A DNA stretch of 64,000 bases from an uncultured Clostridia bacterium (GTDB lineage: Bacteria; Bacillota; Clostridia; Lachnospirales; CAG-274), in NCBI GenBank assembly GCA_944376805.1, contig CALWDX010000070.1, forward strand, positions 23,252-87,251, given 5' to 3'. The position numbers and the translations under genes were made by a program. Each line of letters begins with the position of its first letter. Position 1 is the stretch's first letter. Positions 34,938 to 45,449 of this stretch are shown here, in pieces. The notes beneath the pieces are model-generated. The model made no database searches. It saw nothing but the letters and a program-made list of their open reading frames with translations, and was not told the DNA's origin.

Positions 34938-35468
34938 TTATCTATGTTCATAAACTAAATCTACAATACCATTATAAGAGTTATTACTTATTAATTTTAA
35001 TTTCCTTTCTATACTAAATTTATCAAAAAGTTTTATACCATTACCTAAAATAGTTGGTATTATTGATATATGATAAATATCTATTAAATTTTTATCAATA
35101 AGTTGATTTATTATATTTGCCCCACCACATATCCATATATTTTTACCTGAATATTTTTTAAGTTTTTGTATTAAATTACATACATTTTCATTAGTAGATA
35201 TAATTTTACTATTAGCTTTAAAAGGAGTATTTGTAATAACATAACTTGTTAAATTATTGTATACCCAATTATTTGGTGATAATTCATTAACTATTTGATT
35301 ATAAGTAGTTCTACCCATAACAACAGTATCAACAGTATTAATAAATTTTAAATAACTATCCATATAATTATTATTAATATCTTCACCACATAACCAATGT
35401 ACTTTTCCATCAATATCAGCAATATAACCATCAAGACTCATAGCTATATATAACACTACTTTACGCAT
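34938..35468 (-). CDS. Dihydrofolate reductase-like (RibD C-terminal domain) protein
   Basis: A 176-residue protein of the RibD_C / YyaP-YwjB type. The N-terminus MRKVVLYIAMSLDGYIAD, the middle VVMGRTTYNQIV and GKNIWICGGANIINQL near residue 113 match the NADPH-binding fold of dihydrofolate reductase relatives. These stand-alone proteins are mostly uncharacterised reductases and are not proven folate enzymes. It overlaps the acetyltransferase gene by 8 bases, forming a two-gene minus-strand operon. Confidence 0.85.
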   Translation of the reverse strand: MRKVVLYIAMSLDGYIADIDGKVHWLCGEDINNNYMDSYLKFINTVDTVVMGRTTYNQIVNELSPNNWVYNNLTSYVITNTPFKANSKIISTNENVCNLIQKLKKYSGKNIWICGGANIINQLIDKNLIDIYHISIIPTILGNGIKLFDKFSIERKLKLISNNSYNGIVDLVYEHR

Positions 35469-36006
35469 AATATCCTCTCAAATCATTATATTCTATTTTT
35501 TTTAATGAATAAATATATTTATCCTTTACCATTCCATTATATCCTAAAAAGCTATTTCTTAAAATACCCTCATAAGTAAAATTATTTTTTTCAATAACTC
35601 TTTTAGATGCTATATTATCTTTAAAATGAGAAACAGATATAATATCTAAATTTAAAGTATAAAAACCATACTCTAAAATTTTTTTAACAACTTCAGTCAT
35701 TATACCTTTACCCCAATAATCTTTTGATAAAACATATCCTAAACATTTAGAGTTTATATTAGGTCTAAAAATATCTTTTGTTAAACTTATAGAACCTATA
35801 ACTTTATTATTTTCTTTATATACAATAGCAAATGTATTTTTATCATTTATAAACATATTTAAAACAATACTAGAGTCTTCTTTTGAAGTATGAGGTATCC
35901 AGCCAGCATTTAAACCTATTGCTTCAACTTTAGCATATTCAAAAAGGTCATCTAAATCACTATTTTTAAAGTTTCTCAATATTACTTCATCTGTTTCTAA
36001 TATCAT
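35461..36006 (-). CDS. GNAT acetyltransferase (RimJ/RimL type)
   Basis: A 181-residue GNAT enzyme. It starts ILETDEVILRNFKNSDLDDLF and ends with the acetyl-CoA-binding part LGYVLSKDYWGKGIMTEVVK and VSHFKDNIASKRVIEKNNF. Members acetylate N-terminal residues of ribosomal proteins or small molecules; the substrate is unknown. AGGGAG precedes the start. First gene of the operon with the DHFR-like gene. Confidence 0.88.
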   Translation of the reverse strand: MILETDEVILRNFKNSDLDDLFEYAKVEAIGLNAGWIPHTSKEDSSIVLNMFINDKNTFAIVYKENNKVIGSISLTKDIFRPNINSKCLGYVLSKDYWGKGIMTEVVKKILEYGFYTLNLDIISVSHFKDNIASKRVIEKNNFTYEGILRNSFLGYNGMVKDKYIYSLKKIEYNDLRGYYA

Positions 36007-36207
36007 TAAAAATTCCCTCCTTAAAGATAGATTTATATATTATATCATTAAATATAATTAAAATCAATTTTATATAAAAAGTAATCGTTTACAAATTTTA
36101 TTACAAATAAAATTTGTAAAAATTTAAATAAAAATAATTTATTAAAAAATAAATATAATAAAATTTACTAAAAATGAATAAAATTAGTTAAAATCAATAA
36201 AAAATAT

Positions 36208-36235
36208 TTGAAAATCTTAAAAATAGTGGTATAAT
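36208..36235 (+). promoter_or_regulatory. Promoter of glucose-6-phosphate isomerase
   Basis: TTGAAA (36208-36213), 16-bp spacer, TATAAT (36230-36235), about 37 bases before the start codon. The rest of the gap 36007-36207 is AT-rich without a feature. Confidence 0.65.
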
Positions 36236-36272
36236 AATATCAAATTTAAAATATAGAAAAGGAGCTTATATT

Positions 36273-37667
36273 ATGAAAATACGTTTAGATTATAACAATA
36301 TGATGCAAGATTTTGTTGGTAAAACAGGTGTTAATAAAGCAGATATAGATGCTTTAAATTTAGATAAAGCAAAACAAGCTATGATAGATAAAAGAGCTAA
36401 TGGTAAAATGGACTGGAGAGATTTACCATACAATCAAGAAGAAGTTTGTGATGAAATTATATCTTATGTACAAGAAGTAAAAGACAAATTTGATGCTTTT
36501 GTTGTTCTTGGTATAGGTGGTTCAGCACTTGGGCCTATTTCTGTACAACAAGCTATTAATCACCCATATTATAATGAAATTTCAAGAGAAAAAAGAGGTG
36601 GTTATCCTAGATTTTATGTTGCTGATAATGTAGACCCTGAAAAATTAGTGTACCTTTTTGAAACTATTGATATTACTAAAACTATGTTTAATGTAATATC
36701 AAAATCTGGTTCTACTTCAGAAACTATGAGTCAATTTATGATAATTAAACAAATGCTTGAAGAAAAATTAGGTAAAAAAGCAAGTGAACATATTGTTTGT
36801 ACAACAGATAAAGAAAATGGTAACCTTGTAAAAATAGCTAAAGAAGAAAACTATAAAACATTTATTATACCAGCTGGTGTTGGTGGTAGATTTAGCGAAC
36901 TTACACCAGTAGGACTTTTACCAGCAGCTTTTTGTGGCATAGATATTAAAGAAATGTTAAAAGGTGCTGCTGTAATGGATGAAATGTGTAAAAATGAAGA
37001 TATTTACAAAAATCCAGCATATATGTATGCAGTTCTTAACTATTTAACTATGAAAAATGGTCAAAATATTTCTGTTATGATGCCTTATGCAGATTCTTTA
37101 AAATTTATTTCAGATTGGTATGCACAACTTTGGGCAGAAAGTCTTGGTAAAAAATATGATAATGATGGTAAAGAGGTTTATGTAGGTTCTACACCAGTAA
37201 AAGCTTTAGGTGCAACAGACCAACATTCACAAGTACAACTTTATGCAGAAGGTCCTTTTGATAAAATTATTACATTCATAGGTGTAGATAAATTTAAAAA
37301 ATCTATTACTATACCTAAAATTTATGAAGATATGCCAAGTCTTGCATTTTTAGGTGGTGTTACTCAAGATGACCTTATTAAAACAGAACAAATAGCAACA
37401 GAATATGCTTTATTAAAAGCAGGTAAACCTAATATGACTATTACTTTACCAGAAGTAAATGAAAATACATTAGGTCAGTTATTATATTTCTTTGAGGTAG
37501 CAACAGCATTTACAGGTGAACTTTTAAATATTAATGCTTTTGACCAACCAGGTGTTGAAGAAGGTAAAAATGCAACTTATGCATATTTTGGAAGACCAGG
37601 GTATGAAGAAAAGAAAAAAGAATTAGATGCTATGCCAGTTAAAAAAGAAGATTATATTATAAAATAA
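36273..37667 (+). CDS. pgi: Glucose-6-phosphate isomerase
   Basis: A 464-residue enzyme interconverting glucose and fructose 6-phosphate in glycolysis. It is the shorter bacterial form. Seen: FVVLGIGGSALGPISVQQ, ISKSGSTSETMSQF in the phosphate-binding SIS fold, GGRFSELTPVGLLP, and ALGATDQHSQVQLYAEGP with the catalytic region. AAGGAG before ATG, terminator directly after. Together with the mannose-6-phosphate isomerase earlier in the window it feeds fructose 6-phosphate. Confidence 0.97.
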   Translation: MKIRLDYNNMMQDFVGKTGVNKADIDALNLDKAKQAMIDKRANGKMDWRDLPYNQEEVCDEIISYVQEVKDKFDAFVVLGIGGSALGPISVQQAINHPYYNEISREKRGGYPRFYVADNVDPEKLVYLFETIDITKTMFNVISKSGSTSETMSQFMIIKQMLEEKLGKKASEHIVCTTDKENGNLVKIAKEENYKTFIIPAGVGGRFSELTPVGLLPAAFCGIDIKEMLKGAAVMDEMCKNEDIYKNPAYMYAVLNYLTMKNGQNISVMMPYADSLKFISDWYAQLWAESLGKKYDNDGKEVYVGSTPVKALGATDQHSQVQLYAEGPFDKIITFIGVDKFKKSITIPKIYEDMPSLAFLGGVTQDDLIKTEQIATEYALLKAGKPNMTITLPEVNENTLGQLLYFFEVATAFTGELLNINAFDQPGVEEGKNATYAYFGRPGYEEKKKELDAMPVKKEDYIIK

Positions 37668-37670
37668 TAT

Positions 37671-37703
37671 AAAAAATACCACTTTTTTATAAGTGGTATT
37701 TTT
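37671..37703. terminator. Terminator between pgi and mtnN
   Basis: AAAAAATACCACTT pairs with AAGTGGTATTTTTT. The genes converge; the hairpin can serve both strands. Confidence 0.88.
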
Positions 37704-37709
37704 TATATC

Positions 37710-38405
37710 TTAATTTATTATTCCTATCATATTTTTTAATATGTTACTTGCTTTTATTGCACTATCTTTAAAAAAGTTTTCATATTCATTTTCTTCATCA
37801 GAATTATCAGATATAGAACGAATTATAGCAAAAGGAATTTTATTAAGATAACAAGTTTGTCCGATAGCAGCACTTTCCATATCTACACAAAATGCTTTAA
37901 AATGTGACCATATTTTATTTTTCTTTTCAGCATCACATAAAAATTGGTCGCCACTTACAATTCTACCAGTAACAACTTTATTATTTTCAGCAACTTCGTT
38001 AGATGCTTTTAATGCTATTTCATTAAGTTCTTCATCTGCTTTAAAATTACTTTCTTCCATTCTAGGTATAATACCAAGTTCATCACCAAAAAATGTTGTA
38101 TCCATATCATGATGCATAGTATCTGTAGCTATTACTACATCACCAATTTTTAAATCTTTGTTTATAGCACCAGCAACACCTACATTTATTATATAATCAA
38201 CAGCATATAAATCAATTAAAACTTGGCTACAAACAGTGGCATTTACTTTACCTATACCAGAACGTACTAAAACTACATTGTTACCACCCATTTTGCCCAT
38301 ATAAAAATCTAAACCTACAATATTTTTTGTAGAAATAATGTCTATATAGGGCTTAATGTTTTCTATTTCTTCTTCCATAGCGCCTATTATACCGATTGTT
38401 TTCAT
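37710..38405 (-). CDS. mtnN: 5'-methylthioadenosine/S-adenosylhomocysteine nucleosidase
   Basis: A 231-residue nucleosidase that splits adenine from MTA and SAH. Motifs: IGIIGAMEEEIENIKPYI at the start, INVGVAGAINKDLKIGDVVI, CVDMESAAIGQTCYL (the Glu that binds ribose), and IIRSISDNSDEENEYENF with the catalytic Asp. It recycles products of SAM-using reactions; the methionine importer is encoded 18 kb away. AGGAGG precedes the start. The upstream gap 38406-38627 shows no gene or riboswitch. Confidence 0.96.
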   Translation of the reverse strand: MKTIGIIGAMEEEIENIKPYIDIISTKNIVGLDFYMGKMGGNNVVLVRSGIGKVNATVCSQVLIDLYAVDYIINVGVAGAINKDLKIGDVVIATDTMHHDMDTTFFGDELGIIPRMEESNFKADEELNEIALKASNEVAENNKVVTGRIVSGDQFLCDAEKKNKIWSHFKAFCVDMESAAIGQTCYLNKIPFAIIRSISDNSDEENEYENFFKDSAIKASNILKNMIGIIN

Positions 38406-38627
38406 AGTTGCCTCCTTTTAACAATGTTTTGAATAATACTCTCAAAACTAATTCTATATATAAGTAAATATAATATCTTTATATATTTTAACACAATTAT
38501 AAATAAAATGATAGTATTTTTTACATTTAAAATATATATATTTTTTACAAAATCTATAAAATTTATCATAAAATAATTTTATTAAAATATATATTATAAT
38601 AATAGATATTAATTATAGGGGGATTTT

Positions 38628-40121
38628 ATGATTTATTCAAGAAGATATAGCAGAAATTTTATTCCATTAAAACAAGATAGCACAAAACATAATTTAGACT
38701 TTAGACCTTCTTTAGGTAGATGTGTTATAGAAATAAAAGATGGAAAAGGTAAAATCAATATTTATGCTCAAGGAATAAGCCCTAAAGAAGAATATAATCT
38801 TGAACTTATAGGTTTTGAAAAAGGAAATATAAAAAATATATCTTTAGGGAAATTTAATGTAGATACTTATGGAAAAGGAGAGTTTTCAGTATTATTTGAC
38901 CCTGATAATATGAATAGTAATAAGATAGAAGATTTTAATGTTATTTCAGTTATGGTAAAAGACAATAATAATATTTCTTCAGCTTTAGTTGGTTATATTG
39001 GAAATGAAATAGATTGGCAAGATAGTTATAAAGCAAATGCTATAATTAATATACCTAAAGATGATTGTAGTTGTATAGAAAAACCAGAAGAAGATGATAC
39101 AAATGATAATGAAGAAAATAATAATCAAAATAATAATACATCAGATTTTGAACAAGGTCTTATTGATAAAGAACAGGGTCTTATAGATAGAGAACAAGGA
39201 CTTATAGATAGAGAAAAAGGTATAACTGAAAGAGAAGAAAATAATATAAAAGTTCCATTAGATGAATTTGAAAATAGCCTTAAAGAAAGATTAGATGGAT
39301 TAGCAGAAAAAGAAAAAGGGTTAGCAGAAAAAGAAAAAGGTCTTTTAGAAAAAGAAAGAGCATTAAAAGAAGGATTTTTACCAACAGATGACAAAGAACT
39401 TAGAGAAAAAGAAATGGAGCTTATAAAGAGAGAATTAGAACTAATAAAAATTGAACAAGAACTTATTAATAGAGAAAAAGAGCTTATAAGAAAAAATCCT
39501 ACTTCTGATAGAGAAAAAGGACTTATAGAAAAAGAAAAGGGAATTTTAGAGCGTGAACAAGGGTTAATAGATAGAGAAAAGGGACTTATAGAAAAAGAAA
39601 AAGGACTTTTAGAAAAGGAAAAAGGTATAAGAGAAAAAAATAAATATACAAAAAAAGAAGTAAATAATAGTGAAGCCAATACAAATCATCAACATTTTAA
39701 AGATATGTTAGATAATCTTAAAAAGAACATGATGAATATTCAAAATATGGATAATAAAAATAATAATATTAATAATATAGATTATATAAAATGTAAAAAT
39801 ATTACAATGAGTCCATTTGTGAATAATCAAGAAAATATAACTTGGTATAGAATATCACCATATGATTTAATAAATATATCAGCAAATAGTTGGAAATATT
39901 CAAATAATCCATTTATATTTACATCATATAAAAAATATAAACATCTTATGTTAGGTATAAATAATAGTGATGATAAAGAAACTTATATTTTAGCTATTCC
40001 TTGTAGATATGAAAAAGATTTTAATTTAAAAGATTTTAAAGAATTTTTACCTATTGATAATAATATATCTACTCAAAGTATAGAAAATGGTGAATATGGA
40101 TATAGAATATTAGATTTATAG
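38628..40121 (+). CDS. Unknown protein with heptad-like EKGL repeats
   Basis: I do not recognise a named family. The 497 residues divide into three. The N-terminal 140 are strand-rich (LGRCVIEIKDGKGKINIYAQ), like the small N-terminal domains of some clostridial spore or envelope proteins. The middle (about residues 170-345) is built from 7-residue repeats of the form E-(K/Q)-G-L-(I/L)-(D/E)-(K/R), in two blocks separated by less regular sequence, predicting a long charged helix. The C-terminal 110 residues are aromatic-rich and folded (ITWYRISPYDLINISANSWK ... GEYGYRILDL). No signal peptide. GGGGG precedes the ATG, and a terminator follows. Repeat number may vary between strains. Confidence 0.6.
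   Translation: MIYSRRYSRNFIPLKQDSTKHNLDFRPSLGRCVIEIKDGKGKINIYAQGISPKEEYNLELIGFEKGNIKNISLGKFNVDTYGKGEFSVLFDPDNMNSNKIEDFNVISVMVKDNNNISSALVGYIGNEIDWQDSYKANAIINIPKDDCSCIEKPEEDDTNDNEENNNQNNNTSDFEQGLIDKEQGLIDREQGLIDREKGITEREENNIKVPLDEFENSLKERLDGLAEKEKGLAEKEKGLLEKERALKEGFLPTDDKELREKEMELIKRELELIKIEQELINREKELIRKNPTSDREKGLIEKEKGILEREQGLIDREKGLIEKEKGLLEKEKGIREKNKYTKKEVNNSEANTNHQHFKDMLDNLKKNMMNIQNMDNKNNNINNIDYIKCKNITMSPFVNNQENITWYRISPYDLINISANSWKYSNNPFIFTSYKKYKHLMLGINNSDDKETYILAIPCRYEKDFNLKDFKEFLPIDNNISTQSIENGEYGYRILDL
39145..39645 (+). repeat. In-frame 21-bp repeat array inside the unknown protein
   Basis: Degenerate 21-base units coding 7-residue repeats such as KEQGLID and KEKGLLE. The two most regular blocks are about 39145-39230 and 39505-39640. 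Unit length is a multiple of three, so gain or loss of units keeps the frame. Confidence 0.8.
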
Positions 40122-40125
40122 TTTA

Positions 40126-40157
40126 AAATAAGGTTGAGAATTTTCTCAACCTTATTT
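40126..40157 (+). terminator. Terminator of the repeat-protein gene
   Basis: AAATAAGGTTGAGA pairs with TCTCAACCTTATTT, five bases after the stop codon. Confidence 0.85.
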
Positions 40158-40233
40158 ATATATTGAAAATTTTAAAAAATATGATATAATCTATTAAGAA
40201 TTAATTAATAATTAAATATTAAGGAGTAAAAAT

Positions 40234-40878
40234 ATGCGTTTAAGAAAAAAACCTTGGGGTGATAATGAATTAAATACAAATGATAGATTTATTCATAACC
40301 CAGAAGAAAATAAAGGAAAATGGAAAGAAATTTTTGGTAATGATAATCCTATACATATAGAAATGGGCACAGGAAAAGGACAGTTTTTAACAACTATGAG
40401 TCTTTTAAATCCAAATATAAACTATATAGCAATAGAAAGACAAACAAATGTTATAGTTAGTGCTTTAAAAAAAGGTAGAGAAAAAGGTGTTGGTAAAAAT
40501 ATTGTATTTTTTGTAGCAGATGTTAAAGAATTATTAAATTATTTTGAGCCAGAAGAAATTGAAAGAATATATATAAACTTTTGTGACCCTTGGCCAAATA
40601 AGAAAAAATGGGCTAAAAGAAGACTTACTCATAAAAATTTCTTAAATTTATATGAAACATTATTTTCAAATGGTGGAGAAGTATTTTTCAAAACAGATAA
40701 CACACTTTTATTTGAATTTTCTTTAAATGAGTTTGCAGATAAAGGTTGGCGTTTACATAATATATCATTAGATTTACACAATTCAAATTTTGAAGGTAAT
40801 GTCAAAACAGAATATGAAGAAAAATTTTCTGGAAAAGGTATGCCTATATATAGATTAGAAGCATATTATAAAAAATAA
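40234..40878 (+). CDS. trmB: tRNA (guanine-N7-)-methyltransferase
   Basis: A 214-residue SAM-dependent enzyme that methylates G46 of tRNA. Motifs: MRLRKKPWGDNEL start, SAM loop IHIEMGTGKGQFLTTM, YINFCDPWPNKKKWAKRRL with the family DPWP motif, and FFKTDNTLLFEFSL. Length and motif order match TrmB fully. AAGGAG precedes the ATG; a terminator follows 12 bases after the stop. Confidence 0.96.
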   Translation: MRLRKKPWGDNELNTNDRFIHNPEENKGKWKEIFGNDNPIHIEMGTGKGQFLTTMSLLNPNINYIAIERQTNVIVSALKKGREKGVGKNIVFFVADVKELLNYFEPEEIERIYINFCDPWPNKKKWAKRRLTHKNFLNLYETLFSNGGEVFFKTDNTLLFEFSLNEFADKGWRLHNISLDLHNSNFEGNVKTEYEEKFSGKGMPIYRLEAYYKK

Positions 40879-40889
40879 AATTTTTAAAT

Positions 40890-40926
40890 AAAAAAGCTAT
40901 CTTTAAATTTTTAAGATAGCTTTTTT
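40890..40926. terminator. Terminator after trmB
   Basis: AAAAAAGCTATCTT pairs with AAGATAGCTTTTTT; bidirectional, also able to end the uvrA transcript. Confidence 0.88.
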
Positions 40927-40961
40927 ATTTAAATACTAATACTTAAAATTTATGAATAATA

Positions 40962-41252
40962 TTATAAGTTATAATTATTATCTAAAATAAAAGCAAGTTT
41001 AACACATTCTATACCAATAACCATTGTATAATTATCTTTTTTATAAATCATAGGTTGATTATTTTTCTTAGCTATAATACATTCTTTAGCTTTGTCGTTA
41101 TCATCTAAATAAGTTAGAAGAAGTAATCCATTACTATCTCTTATAGTCCATTTTCTATTTATTAAAGGTTTTATAAAAAAATCTTCTGTACAATTAAATT
41201 TTTCGTTAAGTATATTTTTAGCTTTTATAAAGTTGTCTAATAAATCTTTCAT
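40962..41252 (-). CDS. Unknown 96-residue protein after uvrA
   Basis: Small soluble protein (starts MKDLLDNFIKAKNILNEKF) with a strand-rich core (RKWTIRDSNGLLLLTYLD, KDNYTMVIGIECVKLAFIL). It starts 9 bases past the uvrA stop with AGGAG, so it is probably translated from the uvrA mRNA. I do not recognise the family; no motif suggests a DNA-repair role. Confidence 0.65.
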   Translation of the reverse strand: MKDLLDNFIKAKNILNEKFNCTEDFFIKPLINRKWTIRDSNGLLLLTYLDDNDKAKECIIAKKNNQPMIYKKDNYTMVIGIECVKLAFILDNNYNL

Positions 41253-41261
41253 TTTTATCTC

Positions 41262-44093
41262 CTAGTTATTTTTAAATAAGATTTGTTTTAAATATTTACC
41301 TGTATAAGAGTTTTCACACATAGCAATTTCTTCTGGTGTTCCAGTAGCAACAATTGTTCCACCACCATCACCACCTTCTGGACCTAGGTCAATAATATAA
41401 TCAGCAGTTTTTATAACATCTAAATTGTGTTCTATAACAACAACAGAGTTACCATTTTCTACAAGTCGTTTAATTATATTTATAAGTCTGTGTACATCAT
41501 AAGTATGAAGACCAGTTGTAGGTTCGTCTAAAACATAAATAGTTTTCCCTGTTGCACGCTTACTAAGTTCTGTAGCAAGTTTAACTCTTTGTGCTTCCCC
41601 ACCTGAAAGAGTAGTTGAAGATTGCCCAAGTTTAATATAAGATAGCCCTACATCTGAAATAGCTTGTAATTTTTCTTTTATTTTAGGTATATTTTCAAAA
41701 AATACTAATGCTTCTTCAACAGTCATATTTAAAATATCAGAAATACTTTTACCCTTATAAGTTACTTCTAAAGTTTCTCTATTATATCTTTTGCCACCAC
41801 AAACTTCACAAGGTACATAAACATCAGGTAAAAAGTGCATTTCTATTTTTATAATACCATCACCAGAACAAGCCTCACATCTTCCACCTTTTATATTAAA
41901 GCTAAAACGTCCTTTTTGAAAACCTCGTACTTTTGCTTCTGGAGTATTTGCAAATAAGTCTCTAATAAGGTCAAAAACACCAGTATAAGTAGCTGGGTTT
42001 GAGCGTGGAGTTCTTCCTATAGGTGATTGGTCTATATCTATAACTTTATCTAAATTTTCAAGTCCTGTAATAGATTTTGCTTTACCTGTTTTACATTTTG
42101 CTTTATTTAGCTCTTTAGCTAATGTTTTATATAAAACTTGATTTACTAATGAACTTTTACCAGAACCAGAAACGCCTGTAACACATACAAAAAGTCCTAA
42201 AGGTATATCAACATTTACCTTTTTTAAATTATTTTCAAAAGCACCTTTTATACATATTTTATTTTTAGTAGGTTTTAAACGTTCTGTTGGTATAGGTATA
42301 TTAAGCTTACCACTAAGATAAGCACCAGTTAAAGAATTTTCACATTTTAAAATTTCATCATACGTACCAGCAAAAACTACTTGTCCACCATGTTCACCAG
42401 CTTTTGGTCCTATATCTACTATAAAATCAGCTTGTTTCATAGTATCTTCATCGTGTTCTACAACAATAAGTGTGTTTCCTATATCCCTTAAATGATTTAG
42501 TGTATTTAAAAGTTTGTCATTATCTCTTTGGTGTAATCCTATACTAGGTTCATCTAATATATATATACAACCTACAAGCCCTGAACCTATTTGAGTTGCA
42601 AGTCTTATACGTTGTGATTCTCCACCAGATAATGTACCAGCTGTTCTTGATAATGAAAGATAGTCTAAACCTACATCTACTAAAAAGCCTATTCTTGCAT
42701 TAATTTCTTTTAATATTTGTTCACCTATAAATTTTTCTCTATCATTCAAAGTAAGATTGTCAAAAAAGATTTTAGCATCTTTTATAGATAAATTAGTTAT
42801 TTCAGATATATTTTTATTATTAACTGTAACTGCCAAAATTTCAGGTTTTAATCTTTCACCTTTACAACTTTTACAAGTTACATTTACCATATATTGTTCA
42901 AGCTCTTGTTTCATAACATCAGAAGCTTCTTTATATCTTCTTTCTAAATTATTTACTATACCTTCAAAAGAATAAGAATAAGACCTATAACCGTTTTGTC
43001 CTTCCCATTCTATATCTATTTTTTCACCTTTTGTACCATACATTAAAATATCTTTAACTTTTTCAGGTAAGTCTTTATAAGGAGTATCTAAAGAAAAGTT
43101 ATATTTTTCAGCTAAAGTATAAAATATACTATTTGACATAGAATTATTATTATTTATAGAATTCCAACCAGATGCATTAATAGCACCTTGTGCTAAAGAT
43201 AATTCTGTATTTGGAACAATAATGTCAGGGTCGAAAATTAATTTAACACCAAGACCAGTACATTCTTCGCAAGCACCGTGAGGATTATTGAATGAAAATG
43301 AGCGTGGTTCAATTTCCTCAATATTTATATGACAATCTTCACAAGCAAAATTTTGACTAAATTTTAAATCAACTCCATTAGCATCTACAATTATTATTCC
43401 ATCTGAAAGATGCATAGCAGTTTCTATTGAATCTGTGAGACGTTTTTTTATGTCTTCTCTAATAACAAGTCTATCAACAACAATTTCTATATTGTGTTTT
43501 TTATTTTTTTCTAAAGTTATTTTTTCTGAAAGGTCATATATATTTCCATCTACTCTTACTCTTATATATCCACTTTTTTTAGCATTTTCTAATACTTTTA
43601 TATGTTCACCTTTTCTGTCTCTTACAATTGGGGCTAAAATTTGAATTTTAGTTTTTTCTTCTAATTCACATATTTGGTCTACTATTTGGTCAATAGTTTG
43701 CTTTTTTATTTCTTTGCCACATTTTGGGCAATGAGGTATACCAATTCTTGCATATAAAAGTCTAAGATAATCATATATTTCTGTAACTGTACCTACTGTT
43801 GAACGGGGATTATTATTAGTTGTTTTTTGGTCTATTGATATGGCAGGAGATAAGCCCTCTATATAGTCTACATCTGGCTTTTCCATTTGTCCTAAAAATT
43901 GTCTTGCATAAGATGACAGACTTTCTACATATCTTCTTTGTCCTTCAGCATATATTGTGTCAAAAGCAAGACTGGATTTACCAGAACCACTAAGCCCAGT
44001 AAATACTATTAGTTTATCACGTGGTATAGTTAAATCTATATTTTTTAGGTTATTTTCCCTAGCACCTTTTATTGTTATATTTTCTTTATGCAT
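41262..44093 (-). CDS. uvrA: Excinuclease ABC subunit A
   Basis: A full-length 943-residue UvrA, the damage-recognition ATPase of nucleotide excision repair. Two ATPase modules are visible: [20 protein letters not shown] and [19 protein letters not shown] in the first, [16 protein letters not shown] and [15 protein letters not shown] in the second. Zinc sites CEDC...CEEC and CEAC...CEVC are intact, as is the CPKCGKEI site. AGGAG before the start. UvrB is encoded 2 kb further on the same strand but in a separate unit. Confidence 0.97.
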   Translation of the reverse strand: MHKENITIKGARENNLKNIDLTIPRDKLIVFTGLSGSGKSSLAFDTIYAEGQRRYVESLSSYARQFLGQMEKPDVDYIEGLSPAISIDQKTTNNNPRSTVGTVTEIYDYLRLLYARIGIPHCPKCGKEIKKQTIDQIVDQICELEEKTKIQILAPIVRDRKGEHIKVLENAKKSGYIRVRVDGNIYDLSEKITLEKNKKHNIEIVVDRLVIREDIKKRLTDSIETAMHLSDGIIIVDANGVDLKFSQNFACEDCHINIEEIEPRSFSFNNPHGACEECTGLGVKLIFDPDIIVPNTELSLAQGAINASGWNSINNNNSMSNSIFYTLAEKYNFSLDTPYKDLPEKVKDILMYGTKGEKIDIEWEGQNGYRSYSYSFEGIVNNLERRYKEASDVMKQELEQYMVNVTCKSCKGERLKPEILAVTVNNKNISEITNLSIKDAKIFFDNLTLNDREKFIGEQILKEINARIGFLVDVGLDYLSLSRTAGTLSGGESQRIRLATQIGSGLVGCIYILDEPSIGLHQRDNDKLLNTLNHLRDIGNTLIVVEHDEDTMKQADFIVDIGPKAGEHGGQVVFAGTYDEILKCENSLTGAYLSGKLNIPIPTERLKPTKNKICIKGAFENNLKKVNVDIPLGLFVCVTGVSGSGKSSLVNQVLYKTLAKELNKAKCKTGKAKSITGLENLDKVIDIDQSPIGRTPRSNPATYTGVFDLIRDLFANTPEAKVRGFQKGRFSFNIKGGRCEACSGDGIIKIEMHFLPDVYVPCEVCGGKRYNRETLEVTYKGKSISDILNMTVEEALVFFENIPKIKEKLQAISDVGLSYIKLGQSSTTLSGGEAQRVKLATELSKRATGKTIYVLDEPTTGLHTYDVHRLINIIKRLVENGNSVVVIEHNLDVIKTADYIIDLGPEGGDGGGTIVATGTPEEIAMCENSYTGKYLKQILFKNN

Positions 44094-44318
44094 TGTTATC
44101 TCCTTTCTGGCTTACTATTATATATTAATATAAATTTTCTATTAACATATATATTATAACAAATATAATAATTAAACAAAACAGAAATTTTATAGTATTT
44201 TGACAGAAGTTTTAGGGAAAAATGTAATAAATTGTAGATTTTACTATTAAAATAATTATATAATATAAAAAATTATGATATAATGTATTTATATTAATAA
44301 TTTAAAGGAGAAAATAAA

Positions 44319-44879
44319 ATGAAAATAACATTTTTTTTATTAGTTATAATTAATATTTTTATTATGATTATAACTCCTTATGGAGATGCAATAGCTGGAG
44401 GTAAAGGAACAAGGTCAACACCTTGGTGGCTAATTATGATTGGAAATGGTTTAATTATTTTATATAATATAATAAAATATATGTTTGTAAAATACAAAAT
44501 AAAATTAGAACATATTATAGGAATGTTTTTGTTTTTAATAGGAAGAATATCTGAATATTATTTTTTTAATATGTATACACAATTAACACAAAATGGTAAA
44601 CCAATAACAGCATATTTATGGTTAATATTTAATTTATTATTAAGTGTTATAGGATTTAAACTTTTTACTATTTGTGATAAAGATAATAAAAAAGATAAAA
44701 ATATAATAAGTAAAGAAAATTTTAACTTTAAAGATTTATGTTCATCTTTATTTGCAGTTGGAATTTTCTGGTTAATAGTAATTTTAGTATATGGAACAAT
44801 TTATTATTTTATTATTAAATATTCATTAGGATTTGATATCATACATTATATAAAATTAGTAATAGAAGAATGGAAATAA
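44319..44879 (+). CDS. Unknown multi-pass membrane protein
   Basis: A 186-residue protein with about five hydrophobic helices (MKITFFLLVIINIFIMIITP; WWLIMIGNGLIILYNIIKYM; HIIGMFLFLIGRISEYYFF). There is a short charged loop DKDNKKDKNIISKENF before the last helix. No recognised domain. AAAGGAG precedes the ATG, and a promoter-like TATAAT at 44278 lies upstream. It stands alone between minus-strand genes, in a region (44319-46167) of poorly conserved small membrane proteins. Confidence 0.6.
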   Translation: MKITFFLLVIINIFIMIITPYGDAIAGGKGTRSTPWWLIMIGNGLIILYNIIKYMFVKYKIKLEHIIGMFLFLIGRISEYYFFNMYTQLTQNGKPITAYLWLIFNLLLSVIGFKLFTICDKDNKKDKNIISKENFNFKDLCSSLFAVGIFWLIVILVYGTIYYFIIKYSLGFDIIHYIKLVIEEWK

Positions 44880-44901
44880 AAATAAATATTAAAAAATAAA
44901 A

Positions 44902-45405
44902 TTAATTATTAGTAGATGATATAATAACTGTTAATATTTTATCTTCTGGCTCTAAATCACTAAATATAAATTGTACTTTTAAATTATTTATTTTATCTTT
45001 ATAAATAATTTGTTTTAATTTTTGTTCTCTATCATACCATTTACATATGTAATTTTCTCCTAAAGTATCTATAGCTTGTTTAATATAAGATATATTATCT
45101 TTTTCATTTATTTTTATATTTATTTTGTCTAGTAAATCACTAATAAAATTTGTTCTAATTTTTATAATCTTATTATTATCATTATAAGTTATACTTAATT
45201 CTTCATAGTGAATAGTATTATTTTCTGGTAAATATTTTTTAGTTGAAGTGTATTGATTTAAATCTACTTCACTTATTAAATTACCTATTTTAATTGAGTT
45301 TATAGATATATTATTTAAATCTGTTGTTTTAATATTATTTTTTGAAATCAAAATAAATATTACTAACAGTAATATAAAAAATATAATAAAAATAATTTTT
45401 TTCAT
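44902..45405 (-). CDS. Unknown membrane-anchored protein
   Basis: A 167-residue protein with one N-terminal helix (MKKIIFIIFFILLLVIFILI) and an outside domain containing ISINSIKIGNLISEVDLNQY and DTLGENYICKWYDREQKLKQ. This pattern, with a conserved 'I-x-I-G-x-x-I-x-x-V-D' near the start, is common in small clostridial surface proteins with beta-lactamase-inhibitor-like folds. No function can be given. GGAG lies before the start. Confidence 0.6.
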   Translation of the reverse strand: MKKIIFIIFFILLLVIFILISKNNIKTTDLNNISINSIKIGNLISEVDLNQYTSTKKYLPENNTIHYEELSITYNDNNKIIKIRTNFISDLLDKINIKINEKDNISYIKQAIDTLGENYICKWYDREQKLKQIIYKDKINNLKVQFIFSDLEPEDKILTVIISSTNN

Positions 45406-45449
45406 AATTTAATAATTCTCCTTTTAAATAATTTTTTTAATATATATTA

